Assembly (NCBI RefSeq): GCF_017814275.1
Contig: NZ_JAGIYQ010000009.1
Location: forward strand, 62,001-126,000
Direction of reading: 5' to 3'
DNA from: Gottfriedia endophytica
Lineage (GTDB): Bacteria > Bacillota > Bacilli > Bacillales > Bacillaceae_G
Length of the DNA: 64,000 nucleotides
The notes under the pieces were generated by a model that ran no database searches, was not told the origin of the DNA, and was given only the letters and a program-made list of their open reading frames with translations. Numbering within the stretch: the stretch's first letter is position 1; every line of letters begins with the position of its first letter. The position numbers and the translations under genes were made by a program. Shown in pieces: positions 27,634 to 37,865 of this stretch.

Positions 27634-28890
27634 TTACATAAATAATCGTTTAATATCGTTCCAAGTTACAATAATCATTAAAAGCATCAAAAGTGCAAAA
27701 CCAATAAAATGCACAATGCCTTCTTTTTGACGGTCAATTGGACGACCTCTTAATGCTTCAATCGCAAAGAATAATAATCTTCCACCATCTAACGCAGGTA
27801 ATGGTAATAAATTCATTATTCCTAAGTTAATGCTTAAAAATGCTGCCCATTTCATCAAATAAAAGATTCCAGCTTGTGTAGCTTGTTCAGTTACTTGATA
27901 GATTCCTACTGGACCAGAAAGATTATTAATTGAAAACTGTCCTGTTACTAAATGGCCAACAGCAGTCACAATTTCTTTCGTCCAGTTAATCGTTTCTGTT
28001 ACTCCATATTTTACAGAAGTAAGGATATTTTTTTCAACTGGTTGATAAACTCCAATTAATCCGTATTTAGTACCCTTCGATGTTTCTGCCTTAGGAATAA
28101 CAGTAAATGTTTTATCTTGGTTATCACGCTTAATAATAAATTTTAAATTTTGATCTGGATTTTTTCTTACTATATCAACTACTTCATCCCATTTTGAAAC
28201 TGGTTGATTATTAATTGAAAGTACAACATCACCTGTTTTTAAACCAGCTTGTGATGCTGGACCACTTGAAACTAATTGTCCAATTTTCGCATCATTTACA
28301 GGAGTTCCTTGTAATAATCCTAGCAAGATAAAAATGAAAAACGCTAAAACAAAATTCATCATTGGACCTGCAAAAATAGCAATTGCACGTTTTCCAACTG
28401 ATTTACTATTAAATTGACGATTATAAGGCGCAATTTGATTTTCTTTTCCTTCATTAACGACGAAGGCTTTTTCATTAATTTTGAAGGTCTGGATTTGTTC
28501 TTTGCCTTCTTCGACACCGATAAGTTCCAATTTATGTTCTAAGTCTATTGAATCAACTTCGACAAATAATAAATCTTGAAACCTGTCAAATCCATCAACT
28601 ACTAATTTTATTACCTCATTTTGTTGATTAAATAGCAATCCAACATGTGTACCTGGTTTAATTTCATCAGTTTCAGGATCTTCTCCAGCATACCTAACAT
28701 ATCCACCAAGTGGTAATAATCTAATCGTGTACATTGTTTCATTTTTGAAGAAAGAAAAAACTTTTGGTCCAAATCCAATCGCAAATTCCCGACAAAGAAT
28801 CCCAGCTCTTTTTGCGAAATACAAATGCCCTAGTTCATGGAAAAAAACAAGTACTCCAAAGATTACGATAAACGCAATTGCCGTTTGCAT
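27634..28890 (-). CDS. rseP: Site-2 intramembrane metalloprotease RseP/RasP
   Basis: Membrane zinc protease cutting anti-sigma factors and signal peptide remnants within the bilayer. HELGH is at 18-22 in the first membrane helix. A PDZ domain near 190-265 (GPASQAGLKTGDVVLSIN) sits between helix 1 and the C-terminal helices, and the second metal motif LPLPALDGGRLLF is near 363-375. It is 418 residues from the ATG at 28890; the upstream GTG is part of the AAAGGTGG ribosome site. It lies between dxr and proS, as in B. subtilis (rasP). Confidence 0.94.
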   Translation of the reverse strand: MQTAIAFIVIFGVLVFFHELGHLYFAKRAGILCREFAIGFGPKVFSFFKNETMYTIRLLPLGGYVRYAGEDPETDEIKPGTHVGLLFNQQNEVIKLVVDGFDRFQDLLFVEVDSIDLEHKLELIGVEEGKEQIQTFKINEKAFVVNEGKENQIAPYNRQFNSKSVGKRAIAIFAGPMMNFVLAFFIFILLGLLQGTPVNDAKIGQLVSSGPASQAGLKTGDVVLSINNQPVSKWDEVVDIVRKNPDQNLKFIIKRDNQDKTFTVIPKAETSKGTKYGLIGVYQPVEKNILTSVKYGVTETINWTKEIVTAVGHLVTGQFSINNLSGPVGIYQVTEQATQAGIFYLMKWAAFLSINLGIMNLLPLPALDGGRLLFFAIEALRGRPIDRQKEGIVHFIGFALLMLLMIIVTWNDIKRLFM

Positions 28891-28904
28891 ATGTATTACC
28901 ACCT

Positions 28905-30056
28905 TTACTTTATAAGTGATGAAACGTACTTTCTAGTTTCTTCGTCGATCAGCTGAATTTCCTCTAATGTTGGATTTGAAATGATAGAATGATTTTCCAA
29001 TGCATTTTCAATTAATTCCTCAATTTGAAGGAAACTAGCTCTCTTATGCAAAAATGCACTTACCGCAATTTCATTTGCTGCGTTTAAAACAGTTGGCATG
29101 CTTCCACCTGCTTTTCCAGCATCATAAGCATATTTTAAACATCTAAAACGATTTAAATCCATTTCTTCAAAATGAAGACGACCAAATTTAATCAAATCTA
29201 AAAACGTATGGTTTTGTATTGGTTTTCGATCTGGATAATTTAACGCATACGCAATTGGCACTCTCATATCCGGTGTACCTAATTGTGCCATGACACTTCC
29301 ATCAATAAACTCTACCATTGAATGGATGACACTTTCACGGTGTAAAATAACGTCAATCTGATCATATGGCATATTAAATAACCAATGCGCTTCAATTACC
29401 TCTAATCCTTTGTTCATCATAGAAGCTGAATCGATTGTAATTTTTGCTCCCATTGACCAATTTGGATGATTTAATGCATCCTCAATTGTTACATTGGTTA
29501 ATTGATTACGAGTTAAGTCGCGAAAACTACCACCTGATGCCGTAATAATTAACTTATTTATGTTTTGATAATTTTCACCATTTAAACATTGATAAATCGC
29601 AGAATGTTCGCTATCAACAGGTAATATACTTACTCCATATTTTTTAGCTTCTGCCATTACAATATGACCTGCAGTTACAAGTGTTTCTTTATTGGCAAGT
29701 GCAATTGTTTTTCCACATTGAATTGCCTTCATTGTTGGAGTTAAACCTACACTTCCCATAACCGCATTAACAACTATATCTGATTCGTGGTGAGTTGCAA
29801 CTTCAATTAAACCTTCTTCTCCGTAGTAAACGCTTGTCTCAGAAGGCAGCGCGAAAGTTTTTAACTTTTCAGCCTCTTCTTTTCCTGCTACTGAAACAAC
29901 TTGCGGCTTAAACTCTAAAATAATTTGAACTAACTCTTCAACCCTTGTACCAGCTGAACATGCAACTAACTGATAGTCAGAAGGTTGATTACGAATTAAA
30001 TCAATTGTTTGAGTGCCAATTGAGCCAGTTGCTCCAAGTAAGCTGATTTTCTTCAT
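28905..30056 (-). CDS. dxr: 1-deoxy-D-xylulose 5-phosphate reductoisomerase
   Basis: Makes 2-C-methyl-erythritol 4-phosphate, the committed step of the non-mevalonate isoprenoid pathway. NADPH loop GATGSIG is at 8-14, the metal-binding Asp/Glu is in LPVDSEHSA near 145-153, and the [16 protein letters not shown] segment is near 216-231. It is 383 residues long. The ATG has ATAAGGAGTTG upstream. It is 30 bases after cdsA and overlaps the rseP upstream region. Isoprenoid made here feeds UppS two genes upstream. Confidence 0.96.
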   Translation of the reverse strand: MKKISLLGATGSIGTQTIDLIRNQPSDYQLVACSAGTRVEELVQIILEFKPQVVSVAGKEEAEKLKTFALPSETSVYYGEEGLIEVATHHESDIVVNAVMGSVGLTPTMKAIQCGKTIALANKETLVTAGHIVMAEAKKYGVSILPVDSEHSAIYQCLNGENYQNINKLIITASGGSFRDLTRNQLTNVTIEDALNHPNWSMGAKITIDSASMMNKGLEVIEAHWLFNMPYDQIDVILHRESVIHSMVEFIDGSVMAQLGTPDMRVPIAYALNYPDRKPIQNHTFLDLIKFGRLHFEEMDLNRFRCLKYAYDAGKAGGSMPTVLNAANEIAVSAFLHKRASFLQIEELIENALENHSIISNPTLEEIQLIDEETRKYVSSLIK

Positions 30057-30086
30057 TTCTTACAACTCCTTATGAAAGCAATACAA

Positions 30087-30875
30087 CTATAGGACAAATA
30101 ATAAATAGACGATTGGGAAAGTAAAGATCCAGCTATCGCATCGATCTAAAATACCGCCATGACCAGGAAGAATCTTACCAGAATCCTTTACCCCATAATA
30201 TCTTTTATATGCAGACTGAACTAAATCTCCTATTTGTCCAAATACTGAAACTAAAATTGCTACAAAAATCAAATAGATTACCGAATAATTTAAAGTTAAC
30301 ACAAATGATAAAATTACCGCAACAACTATCGCACAAACCACGCCGCCTAAAGATCCCTCAATCGTCTTATTCGGACTAATTTCTGGCCATAGCTTTGTTT
30401 TACCAAATGCTTTTCCGATAAAATAAGCACCACTATCAGTTGCCCATATAACAAATAATGGAAAAAACAAATCTGCTAATCCCATTAATCTAATCTCATG
30501 CATGTAATGGAATCCATATCCAACATACAGTGCAGATAACGTTACAAATGAAGCATCCTCAAAAGTAAATGTATTCTTAGTTAGTACAGTATATGATAGA
30601 AGTAATAGTAACAAGATAATTAATAGATCAGATTTATCTATCCCATATTGAAACATATTCATCGACCAATCATTTGGTATAATGGCCAACCATGTAAGAA
30701 GAAGGCCAATTACAGTTGGTGGACTAAATACATCTTGTTTTTTCATCTTAATTAATTCAAAATAACCTATTGTTCCTAATGCAAAAATTAAGAGCGAAAA
30801 CGGCCATTTACCGTAAATTACGATTGATAAAAACAAAACTCCAGCTACAATTCCAGTAATGATTCTTTCCTTCAA
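30087..30875 (-). CDS. cdsA: Phosphatidate cytidylyltransferase
   Basis: Forms CDP-diacylglycerol for phospholipid synthesis. It is an integral membrane protein with about seven to eight hydrophobic helices over 262 residues. The family signature is near the C-terminus: SAYKRYYGVKDSGKILPGHG followed by GILDRCDS. The start is TTG, with a modest GTGGTGAAG ribosome site upstream and conserved sequence beginning at once (MKERIITG). It sits 17 bases after uppS. Confidence 0.93.
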   Translation of the reverse strand: MKERIITGIVAGVLFLSIVIYGKWPFSLLIFALGTIGYFELIKMKKQDVFSPPTVIGLLLTWLAIIPNDWSMNMFQYGIDKSDLLIILLLLLLSYTVLTKNTFTFEDASFVTLSALYVGYGFHYMHEIRLMGLADLFFPLFVIWATDSGAYFIGKAFGKTKLWPEISPNKTIEGSLGGVVCAIVVAVILSFVLTLNYSVIYLIFVAILVSVFGQIGDLVQSAYKRYYGVKDSGKILPGHGGILDRCDSWIFTFPIVYLLFVL

Positions 30876-30892
30876 AGCTCTTCACCACTTTC

Positions 30893-31672
30893 TCAAACTC
30901 CACCAAAACGACGCGATCTATTTTGGTATTCTAAAATTGCATTTCTTAAGCTTTCTTCTGTGAAGTCTGGCCAAAATTCATCGGTAAAATACAGTTCACT
31001 ATAAGCAATTTGCCAAAGCATAAAATTACTAATACGAAGTTCTCCACTAGTTCGAATTAATAGATCAGGATCTCCTAACTCACTGGTCATTAAATAGTCA
31101 TTGAATAATGCTTCATCAATCGATTCAATTGCAATTTTATTTTCTTTTACGTCATTTGCAATTGCCTTGATCGATTGAATCATTTCATCTCTACTACCGT
31201 AATTCAAAGCGAAGTTTAAAATCATTCCTGTATTATTCTTTGTAGCTTCTACTGCTTTTTTCACAGCTTCAACTGTATAGCTAGGAAGTTGATTTTCGTT
31301 ACCCATTAATCGAACTTGAACATTCTCTTCTATCAGTTCAGGTAAAAATGTTCCTAAAAATTCTTGAGGTAACTTCATTAAAAATTCTACTTCTGTTCGA
31401 GGACGTTTCCAATTTTCAGTAGAAAATGCATACAATGTAAGCACTTTTATCCCTAATGAATTTGCTTCTCTAGCGATTTTCCGAACTACCTTCATGCCTT
31501 CATGGTGCCCTGCTATCCTTGGTAAGTTACGTTTTTTAGCCCATCTACCATTTCCGTCCATAATGATTGCTACATGCCCTGGAATCGTAGAATCATTATT
31601 TACATCTAATTTTGTTGGAGGTACTATTGGCTCTTGCTCTTTTCTTTTTCTAAAAGAAAAACCTTTAAACAT
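30893..31672 (-). CDS. uppS: Undecaprenyl diphosphate synthase
   Basis: Cis-prenyltransferase making the C55 lipid carrier for peptidoglycan. The catalytic aspartate is in IIMDGNGRWAKKR near residue 39. AGHHEG follows near 54, FSTENWKRP near 82 and a C-terminal SELYFTDEFWPDF segment near 225. It is 259 residues long. The N-terminal 25 residues are basic and variable. The ATG has ATCGGAGGATAG upstream. A strong terminator separates it from frr, so it probably has its own promoter or depends on read-through. Confidence 0.96.
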   Translation of the reverse strand: MFKGFSFRKRKEQEPIVPPTKLDVNNDSTIPGHVAIIMDGNGRWAKKRNLPRIAGHHEGMKVVRKIAREANSLGIKVLTLYAFSTENWKRPRTEVEFLMKLPQEFLGTFLPELIEENVQVRLMGNENQLPSYTVEAVKKAVEATKNNTGMILNFALNYGSRDEMIQSIKAIANDVKENKIAIESIDEALFNDYLMTSELGDPDLLIRTSGELRISNFMLWQIAYSELYFTDEFWPDFTEESLRNAILEYQNRSRRFGGV

Positions 31673-31713
31673 TTTCTATCCTCCGATATATCGTAAATCA
31701 AATTATTGTAGAA

Positions 31714-31757
31714 TTGAGTAAAAAAACCCCCTTAAGGCAGAGGGTCTTTTTACTCAA
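31714..31757 (-). terminator. Terminator after frr
   Basis: A long stem (TTGAGTAAAAA ... TTTTTACTCAA, with a CCC / GGG core) lies 32 bases past frr. On the minus strand GGGGGTTTTTTT ends the hairpin. It ends the pyrH-frr transcript. Confidence 0.9.
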
Positions 31758-31788
31758 AGCTTATATATTTAATCTAAATGATTATTTA

Positions 31789-32346
31789 TCAAACTTCTAG
31801 TATTTCTTTTTCTTTTTCTTTTGTAATTGAATCAATTTTTTCAATGTGAGCATCAGTTTGCTTTTGGATATCATCAGAATATCCACGTAATTCATCTTCA
31901 GTGATGTCACCATTTTTTTCTAATTTCTTTAAATCGTCATTCGCATCACGACGAACATTACGAACAGCAACTTTTGCATCTTCAGCATATTTTTTCACTA
32001 CTTTTACTAAATCTTTACGACGTTCTTCAGTTAAAGCAGGAAAAGCAATACGAATGATTGATCCATCATTTGATGGATTTAAACCTAAATCCGCTTTTTG
32101 GATCGCTTTGTCGATTTCACTTAAAATCGATTTATCGTACGGAGTAATCATAAGTAGTCTAGCTTCAGGCACTGATATGTTAGCCATTTGATTAATAGGT
32201 GTTGGTGCACCATAGTAATCAACTACTACTTTATCAAGAATAGCTGGATTCGCACGACCAGCTCTTACTGTTGCAAGCTCTCTTGAATATGCTGATACAG
32301 CTTTTGTCATTTTTTCTTTTGCAGAAGATATGATTTGATTAGCCAT
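31789..32346 (-). CDS. frr: Ribosome recycling factor
   Basis: With EF-G it splits post-termination ribosomes. It is a typical two-domain protein of 185 residues: three-helix bundle with [19 protein letters not shown] near 28-46 and the C-terminal helix with [19 protein letters not shown] near 145-163. The ATG has AAAGGGGAAAT upstream, two bases after pyrH, so pyrH and frr form a coupled pair ending in a terminator. Confidence 0.97.
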   Translation of the reverse strand: MANQIISSAKEKMTKAVSAYSRELATVRAGRANPAILDKVVVDYYGAPTPINQMANISVPEARLLMITPYDKSILSEIDKAIQKADLGLNPSNDGSIIRIAFPALTEERRKDLVKVVKKYAEDAKVAVRNVRRDANDDLKKLEKNGDITEDELRGYSDDIQKQTDAHIEKIDSITKEKEKEILEV

Positions 32347-32348
32347 TT

Positions 32349-33071
32349 TTATTTCCCCTTTACAATTGTTCCAATGTTTTCGCCTAACACTGCACGCTTA
32401 ATGTTACCTTCTTCCATGATTGAGAATACAATAAGAGGAATATCATTGTCCATACAAAGTGAAGAAGCAGTTGAGTCCATTACACCTAAACCTTCTTTTA
32501 AGACATCTAAGTAAGTTAAGGTATCATATTTTACAGCATTTTCATCAATTGATGGGTCTGCATTGTATACACCATCAACATTATTTTTTGCCATTAAAAT
32601 AACATCTGCTTCAATTTCAGCCGCACGTAATGCTGCTGTCGTATCAGTAGAGAAATAAGGATTTCCAGTACCAGCCGCAAAAATAACAACACGTTTCTTT
32701 TCAAGATGGCGAATTGCTTTTCTACGAATATAAGGCTCTGCAACCTGTCTCATTTCAATTGATGTTTGAACACGTGACTGAACATCTAATGATTCAAGGC
32801 TATCTTGAAGTGCTAAAGAGTTCATTACTGTTCCTAGCATACCCATATAATCTGCAGTAGCTCGGTCCATTCCCATTTCACTACCTGTTTTTCCACGCCA
32901 AATATTTCCGGCACCAACAACTACAGCAACCTCTACATCTAATTCAGCGATTTCTTTAACTTGTTGTGCAATTGATTTAATTATGCTTGGGTTTATACCG
33001 AACCCCTGTCCGCCTGCTAATGCTTCACCACTAAGTTTTAGAACTACGCGCTTATACTTTGCACTACTCAT
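32349..33071 (-). CDS. pyrH: UMP kinase
   Basis: Phosphorylates UMP to UDP; a hexameric amino-acid-kinase-fold enzyme regulated by UTP and GTP in the family. Visible motifs are [11 protein letters not shown] near 8-18, [10 protein letters not shown] near 50-59, [15 protein letters not shown] near 75-89 and [20 protein letters not shown] near 122-141. It is 240 residues long. The ATG has AACGGAGGT upstream. It is preceded by the tsf terminator and followed two bases later by frr. Confidence 0.97.
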   Translation of the reverse strand: MSSAKYKRVVLKLSGEALAGGQGFGINPSIIKSIAQQVKEIAELDVEVAVVVGAGNIWRGKTGSEMGMDRATADYMGMLGTVMNSLALQDSLESLDVQSRVQTSIEMRQVAEPYIRRKAIRHLEKKRVVIFAAGTGNPYFSTDTTAALRAAEIEADVILMAKNNVDGVYNADPSIDENAVKYDTLTYLDVLKEGLGVMDSTASSLCMDNDIPLIVFSIMEEGNIKRAVLGENIGTIVKGK

Positions 33072-33116
33072 AATTACCTCCGTTATACGTCAATTCCTAC
33101 TGTATTCTATTCCTTT

Positions 33117-33151
33117 AAAAATAGGGAACACATAGTGTCCCCTTATTTTTT
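33117..33151 (-). terminator. Terminator after tsf
   Basis: AAAAATAGGGAACAC / GTGTCCCCTTATTTTT stem, followed by TTTTTAAAGG on the minus strand, about 25 bases past the tsf stop. Confidence 0.85.
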
Positions 33152-33175
33152 ATTATACTGAACTAACCTTAATAA

Positions 33176-34060
33176 TTAGTTACCTTTTACTTGATTCATT
33201 ACTTCTTCAGCAAAGTTATCTTCGCGTTTTTCTAAACCTTCTCCAACTTCATAACGAACGAAAGATTTTACAGTTCCGCCAGCAGATTCAACGAATTTAC
33301 CTACTTTTACGTCTGGGTTTTTAACAAACGATTGATCTAATAAGCAAATCTCTTCGAAGTATTTACCAATACGACCTTCAACCATTTTCGCAACGATAGC
33401 TTCTGGTTTACCTTCGTTTAAAGCTTGTTGAGTTAAGATTTGACGCTCATGGTCAACTTCTTCTTGTGATACAGCATCACGAGAAATGTATTTAGGGTTA
33501 ATTGCAGCGATGTGCATTGAAACATCTTTTGCAACTTCTTCATTTGTAGTTCCTTCTACAACAGTTAAAACACCAATACGTCCGCCACTATGTAAGTATG
33601 CGCCGAAAGCATCTGCATCTGTTTTTGAAACAAGTTCAAAACGACGTAAAGAGATTTTTTCTCCAATTTTAGCAATTGCATGGTTGATGTAAGTTTCAAC
33701 AGTTTCACCAGTTGAAATTGTTTGTTGTAATGTTTCTTCAACTGTTGCAGGTTTGTTTGTAACGATGTGTTTTGCAAGAGCAGCGATTAACTCTTTGAAT
33801 CCTTCGTTTTTAGCAACGAAATCAGTTTCTGAGTTAACTTCTAATAATACAGCGTCATTTCCGTTAACTTCAACAAAAGTTAAACCTTCTGCTGCGATAC
33901 GATCGTTTTTCTTAGCTGCTTTCGCGATACCTTTTTCACGTAAGTAGTCAATCGCTTGATCCATATCTCCGTTTGTTTCAGTTAACGCTTTTTTACAATC
34001 CATCATACCTGCGCCAGTTTTTTCACGTAATTCTTTTACCATTTGTGCAGTAATAGCCAT
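33176..34060 (-). CDS. tsf: Translation elongation factor Ts
   Basis: Nucleotide exchange factor for EF-Tu. An N-terminal UBA-like domain has [20 protein letters not shown] near 12-31. The [10 protein letters not shown] motif near 80-89 contacts EF-Tu, and a dimer-type core follows. I use the ATG at 34060 (294 residues): AAGGAGATG is well spaced for it, while the earlier ATG lies against the ribosome site, and homologues begin MAITAQ. It has a promoter of its own after the rpsB terminator and ends in a terminator. Confidence 0.97.
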   Translation of the reverse strand: MAITAQMVKELREKTGAGMMDCKKALTETNGDMDQAIDYLREKGIAKAAKKNDRIAAEGLTFVEVNGNDAVLLEVNSETDFVAKNEGFKELIAALAKHIVTNKPATVEETLQQTISTGETVETYINHAIAKIGEKISLRRFELVSKTDADAFGAYLHSGGRIGVLTVVEGTTNEEVAKDVSMHIAAINPKYISRDAVSQEEVDHERQILTQQALNEGKPEAIVAKMVEGRIGKYFEEICLLDQSFVKNPDVKVGKFVESAGGTVKSFVRYEVGEGLEKREDNFAEEVMNQVKGN

Positions 34061-34092
34061 TGTATTCATCTCCTTATGTATATCTATTGTTT

Positions 34093-34121
34093 ATTATATT
34101 TTTAACAATGTAAAAGGACAA
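34093..34121 (-). promoter_or_regulatory. Sigma-A promoter for tsf
   Basis: TTGTCC (34121-34116), 17-base spacer, perfect TATAAT (34098-34093) on the minus strand, about 30 bases upstream of the tsf ATG. Confidence 0.65.
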
Positions 34122-34159
34122 TTAATTTCTTTGTCCATTAATTGAAATTTACCTTAAAA

Positions 34160-34192
34160 AAGGTGATAAAAGGCTAAACCTCTTATCACCTT
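34160..34192 (-). terminator. Terminator after rpsB
   Basis: AAGGTGATAA / TTATCACCTT stem and loop followed by TTTTAAGG on the minus strand, 10 bases past rpsB. With the tsf promoter behind it, this lets rpsB and tsf be expressed separately. Confidence 0.88.
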
Positions 34193-34202
34193 CCATCATT
34201 CA

Positions 34203-34952
<750 letters not shown>

Positions 34953-34974
34953 CTACCACTCCCTATCAGGGTAG
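34953..34974 (-). promoter_or_regulatory. Hairpin in the rpsB leader
   Basis: On the transcribed strand CTACCC TGATA GGGAGTGGTAG can fold (CCC/GGG inside, CTACC/GGTAG as alternative outer pair) about 50 bases before the rpsB start. Such a structure could be an S2 autoregulatory site, but nothing beyond the pairing supports this. Confidence 0.35.
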
Positions 34975-35019
34975 CACCAGTAAGAAAATCAGTAAGCGTG
35001 TGTATTAACACCATCAATT

Positions 35020-35048
35020 ACTATAGCATATACGTTAATGATAATCAA
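35020..35048 (-). promoter_or_regulatory. Sigma-A promoter for rpsB
   Basis: TTGATT (35048-35043), 17-base spacer, TATAGT (35025-35020) on the minus strand, immediately after the swrB stop at 35063. Confidence 0.65.
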
Positions 35049-35062
35049 GTAAGAAAATGATT

Positions 35063-35560
35063 TCATATTCGTAGTTTTAACATTAGTTCGATCTCAGTCT
35101 TACCTTTGTCTAATTTCTTGGCTATTTCATCAATAGTGTATCCTTCTTTTTGCAATTTTAAGATTCTCTCAAATTCACTGATCTGAGAAGTTTCTTCTTT
35201 TTGAATTGAAAAGTTACTTTGAGTATTTTCTTGATCATAAGATATAAACTCGTTGTAATTAATGTTGTTTTCATCTTCTCTATATTCATAAGTAGTAAAA
35301 GGCTTTGAATCTGATTCAAGAATTTGTTCTTTCAATTCTACTTTGTCAGTATGCGGCTTATTTGCTAATTTATTCAAAAATTCCTCATTTTCTTCTTTCC
35401 ATTCCTCTATAAATGTATATAAAACATCCTCTGTCTCATTTTTTAAATGGATAAATGAAGATTCCATTTCTTTATATTTTGATAGTTGTATAGTTAAATA
35501 GATGTTCCAAATACATATGAAAAGAATCAGGATTATACATGTAATAAATAATCCAATCAT
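35063..35560 (-). CDS. swrB: Swarming motility protein SwrB
   Basis: Single-pass membrane protein (165 residues from the ATG at 35560). In B. subtilis it promotes activation of the flagellar export apparatus and hook-basal body completion. A hydrophobic helix at 2-22 is followed by an acidic, helical cytosolic domain. The C-terminus has a helix-turn-helix-like segment, GYTIDEIAKKLDKGKTEIEL, near 140-159. A GTG four codons earlier is possible but lies against the ribosome site (AGGAAG). As in B. subtilis it ends the sigD operon; here repeat copy 4 and a small MITE separate it from sigD. Confidence 0.82.
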   Translation of the reverse strand: MIGLFITCIILILFICIWNIYLTIQLSKYKEMESSFIHLKNETEDVLYTFIEEWKEENEEFLNKLANKPHTDKVELKEQILESDSKPFTTYEYREDENNINYNEFISYDQENTQSNFSIQKEETSQISEFERILKLQKEGYTIDEIAKKLDKGKTEIELMLKLRI

Positions 35561-35646
35561 TTTACTAATCACTTCCTGCTGTTACGACTATGAATTGAAT
35601 TAAAATGGCTGATTTCATAAACTTTGTTGTATTTAAGCATGCGATT

Positions 35647-35779
35647 AGTTGATTTCCGCTCCATGGCACTCGCTTTCCGTGGGGCGTGCGGTGAGCCTCT
35701 TCGTCGCTATCGCTCCTGCGGGGTCTCACCTGTCCCGCTATTCCCACAGGAGTCTCGGACCTTCCGCTCCAATCAACTT
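35647..35779 (+). repeat. GC-rich palindromic intergenic repeat, copy 4
   Basis: About 133 bp in the sigD-swrB gap. It has the same ends (AGTTGATT / AATCAACTT) but a different centre (GGGGCGTGCGGTGAGCCTC, GGTCTCACCTGTCCCG). The extended element runs from GGCTGATTTC at 35607 to AGCC at 35823, with imperfect outer inverted ends. It is flanked by ATTAAAAT on both sides (35599-35606 and 35824-35831), a possible 8-bp target duplication. Confidence 0.9.
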
Positions 35780-35833
35780 ATTAATCAAAAATCTTAAATA
35801 ATAACAATCATATAGAAAAAGCCATTAAAATTA

Positions 35834-35909
35834 GGCTCTGTTATATAAAAATGTTGATAATTAATAAAATCATCTTTATTAATTATCAACAAAATACTTT
35901 AACAGAGCC
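35834..35909. mobile_element. 76-bp MITE-like element
   Basis: GGCTCTGTTA ... TAACAGAGCC ends enclose an almost complete palindrome, with an inner perfect GTTGATAATTAATAAA / TTTATTAATTATCAAC pair. The direct repeat TAAAATTA lies on both sides (35826-35833 and 35910-35917). No coding capacity. The GGCTCTGTT end and 8-bp duplication fit several IS families, so I do not assign one. It starts 11 bases after the sigD stop and could also act as its terminator. Confidence 0.7.
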
Positions 35910-35928
35910 TAAAATTAAATAAATCTTT

Positions 35929-36699
35929 TTACATAGATTTATTTAATAATTCCCTTAATTTGAAAATTGATTTCGCATGAATTTGTGAAACCCTAGATGT
36001 AGATAAATTTAATATGACTCCAATTTCTGTAAATGTTAATTCTTCAACGTAAAATAAACTTATAACAGTTTGTTCTTTTTCATTTAAATCAGTCGTAATT
36101 GTCTTTGACAAGTGCTCGATCTGTTCTTCTTTTAATATTTCCTCTTCAGGTGTTAACGTATATGTATCTTTTAATGTTTGTATAAAATTGACTTGTCCGT
36201 CTCCGTCTTCTTTTATTTGCTCATCGACAGAAAGTAAATTCGAGAAAAACACGTCGTTTATTACTCCCACCACTTCAGTAGAAGAAAATCCAGTTTGTAC
36301 AGCAATCTCTTCAGCTGTAGCCTTCCTTTGGAGCTTTTGTTCTAATGATTCAATTGCATGCTCAATTTTTTTAGCTTTATCCCTGGTTGTTCGTGGTAGC
36401 CAATCTTCCTTTCGAAGGCCATCCATTATACTACCTCTAATCCGAATTGACGCATATGTTTCAAATTTTAAATCTCGATTTGGATCAAATTTTTCAAGTG
36501 CATCATAAAGACCCATCATTCCAAAACTTTTTAATTCATCTCTACTTACATTTGATGGTAGATTTTGAGAGATTCGACTTACCTGAAAATTTACTAATGG
36601 CAAATAAATACGAATTAATGCATCCCCAGCATATTTATCTCGATCTTCAACCCATTTTTTCCAATAATTTTGCGAATCACTTTTTTGAACAATCGACAT
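35929..36699 (-). CDS. sigD: RNA polymerase sigma factor SigD (FliA type)
   Basis: Alternative sigma factor for late flagellar, chemotaxis and autolysin genes. Region 2 has DELKSFGMMGLYDALEKFDP near 51-70 and RIRGSIMDGLRKEDWLPR near 87-104. Region 3 is near 115-150 and region 4 has VEELTFTEIGVILNLSTSRVSQIHAKSI near 218-245. At 256 residues it has normal length. The ATG has GCTGAGGTGAATAAC upstream. As the penultimate gene of the fla/che operon, its level depends on read-through of the whole operon, a feature tied to on/off motility in B. subtilis. Confidence 0.96.
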   Translation of the reverse strand: MSIVQKSDSQNYWKKWVEDRDKYAGDALIRIYLPLVNFQVSRISQNLPSNVSRDELKSFGMMGLYDALEKFDPNRDLKFETYASIRIRGSIMDGLRKEDWLPRTTRDKAKKIEHAIESLEQKLQRKATAEEIAVQTGFSSTEVVGVINDVFFSNLLSVDEQIKEDGDGQVNFIQTLKDTYTLTPEEEILKEEQIEHLSKTITTDLNEKEQTVISLFYVEELTFTEIGVILNLSTSRVSQIHAKSIFKLRELLNKSM

Positions 36700-36721
36700 T
36701 GTTATTCACCTCAGCTACTTA

Positions 36722-37219
36722 CTAAATAATGATTACACCCTGACTTACAATTTTTATGTTTAATAGTGAGTTATCTGGTGAAAATTCAATGGTTCTACCT
36801 TTGCTACCACCAACATCTGAACCTAACACCTGTATCTGCAATTTTTCTAATTGTTGTAAAACTGCTTCGACGTTTCTCGGACCTATTCTCATCGTGTCAC
36901 TAGATGATGAGAATTGAAACATTTGAGCCCCACCGGCTAATTTAGCCTTTAAGGATGATCTTCTACCGCCACTTAACACTACTTTTTCTACTAAAGCATT
37001 AATCCCAGTATCTGCAAATTTTGCTTCATTTACATGATTATCTCTTGCGAGTCCCGAATCTGGTAGCATGATGTGGACCATACCAGCAATTTTCCGTTCT
37101 CCATCAAATACTACTACTCCAACACAGGACCCTAGTCCACAAGTGCGGATAACTTGATTTCCTTTCACTACTCCTAATTCTGCAATACCAATATTAATAA
37201 GTTGTTCTGTTTTATCCAT
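36722..37219 (-). CDS. cheD: Chemoreceptor glutamine deamidase CheD
   Basis: Deamidates glutamines on chemoreceptors and exchanges with CheC for adaptation. The catalytic cysteine is in CGLGSCVGVV (Cys 32), with the conserved His in MVHIMLPDS near 49 and a Thr in the KLAGGAQMF-type segment. I use the ATG at 37219 (165 residues), 10 bases after AGGG; the GTG two codons earlier is too close. The gene overlaps the end of cheC by eight bases, indicating coupling. sigD follows 22 bases later. Confidence 0.92.
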   Translation of the reverse strand: MDKTEQLINIGIAELGVVKGNQVIRTCGLGSCVGVVVFDGERKIAGMVHIMLPDSGLARDNHVNEAKFADTGINALVEKVVLSGGRRSSLKAKLAGGAQMFQFSSSSDTMRIGPRNVEAVLQQLEKLQIQVLGSDVGGSKGRTIEFSPDNSLLNIKIVSQGVIII

Positions 37220-37853
37220 TGTCACTTATCCCTAATGAAGAAAAAATTTTCGTAAAGCTATCAGGATCTGGCAAAAGGAAAAAATGGCCATTTAACTCTT
37301 CATTTTGTTTATCTGATTCAGCAAAAAATACTGTATCTACTACAATTGCCACATCGCTAACTTGTCCAATTTCCATTAAACCGTAACTAATTATTGCTCC
37401 AAACATATCAATTGATAACGATGGAACTGAATGCTGTAGATTCAGTTGTGTAAAATCTGATAAAGATGAAACATATGAGCCGATTAATATATTCCCTACT
37501 TCCTGAATAGCAGAAACGGCAAAAGGATGATTTTCAATTTGTTCAATTGTAAAGGTATTATCGTCAATTAATCGGCTAATGATGGATGTAGCCTGTTCTA
37601 AACTCATAACAAAATACATACTTCCAGGGGCTTCACCATCTATTCTAAAGTAGATAGAAACCACTACATTTTCAGGGCCGCCAACTAATTCCATCATTTC
37701 ATTAAATGAAACAACCTCTACTTTAGGGACACTCATGTCAACTTTTTGATTTAGTAATGTAGAAAGTGCAGTTGCTGCATTACCTGCTCCAATATTACCG
37801 ATCTCTCTTAAAATATCTAAATGAATTGTTTTTATTTCATCCATAAAAGGCAT
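37212..37853 (-). CDS. cheC: CheY-P phosphatase CheC
   Basis: Phosphatase of CheY-P that, with CheD, gives adaptation in Bacillus chemotaxis. Two phosphatase half-sites are visible: LREIGNIGAGNAATALS near 14-30 and IQEVGNILIGSYVSSLS near 112-128, each with the E..N pair. It is 213 residues long, usual for CheC, and lacks the SpoA domain of its relative FliY. The ATG has AGAGGGATAAATT upstream. It overlaps cheD downstream. Confidence 0.94.
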   Translation of the reverse strand: MPFMDEIKTIHLDILREIGNIGAGNAATALSTLLNQKVDMSVPKVEVVSFNEMMELVGGPENVVVSIYFRIDGEAPGSMYFVMSLEQATSIISRLIDDNTFTIEQIENHPFAVSAIQEVGNILIGSYVSSLSDFTQLNLQHSVPSLSIDMFGAIISYGLMEIGQVSDVAIVVDTVFFAESDKQNEELNGHFFLLPDPDSFTKIFSSLGISDNG

Positions 37854-37865
37854 AATTTATCCCTC

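Noticed and set aside
35565-35747. 60-residue open frame across repeat copy 4
   Set aside because: Repeat-derived and without its own ribosome site; it also crosses the swrB start region.
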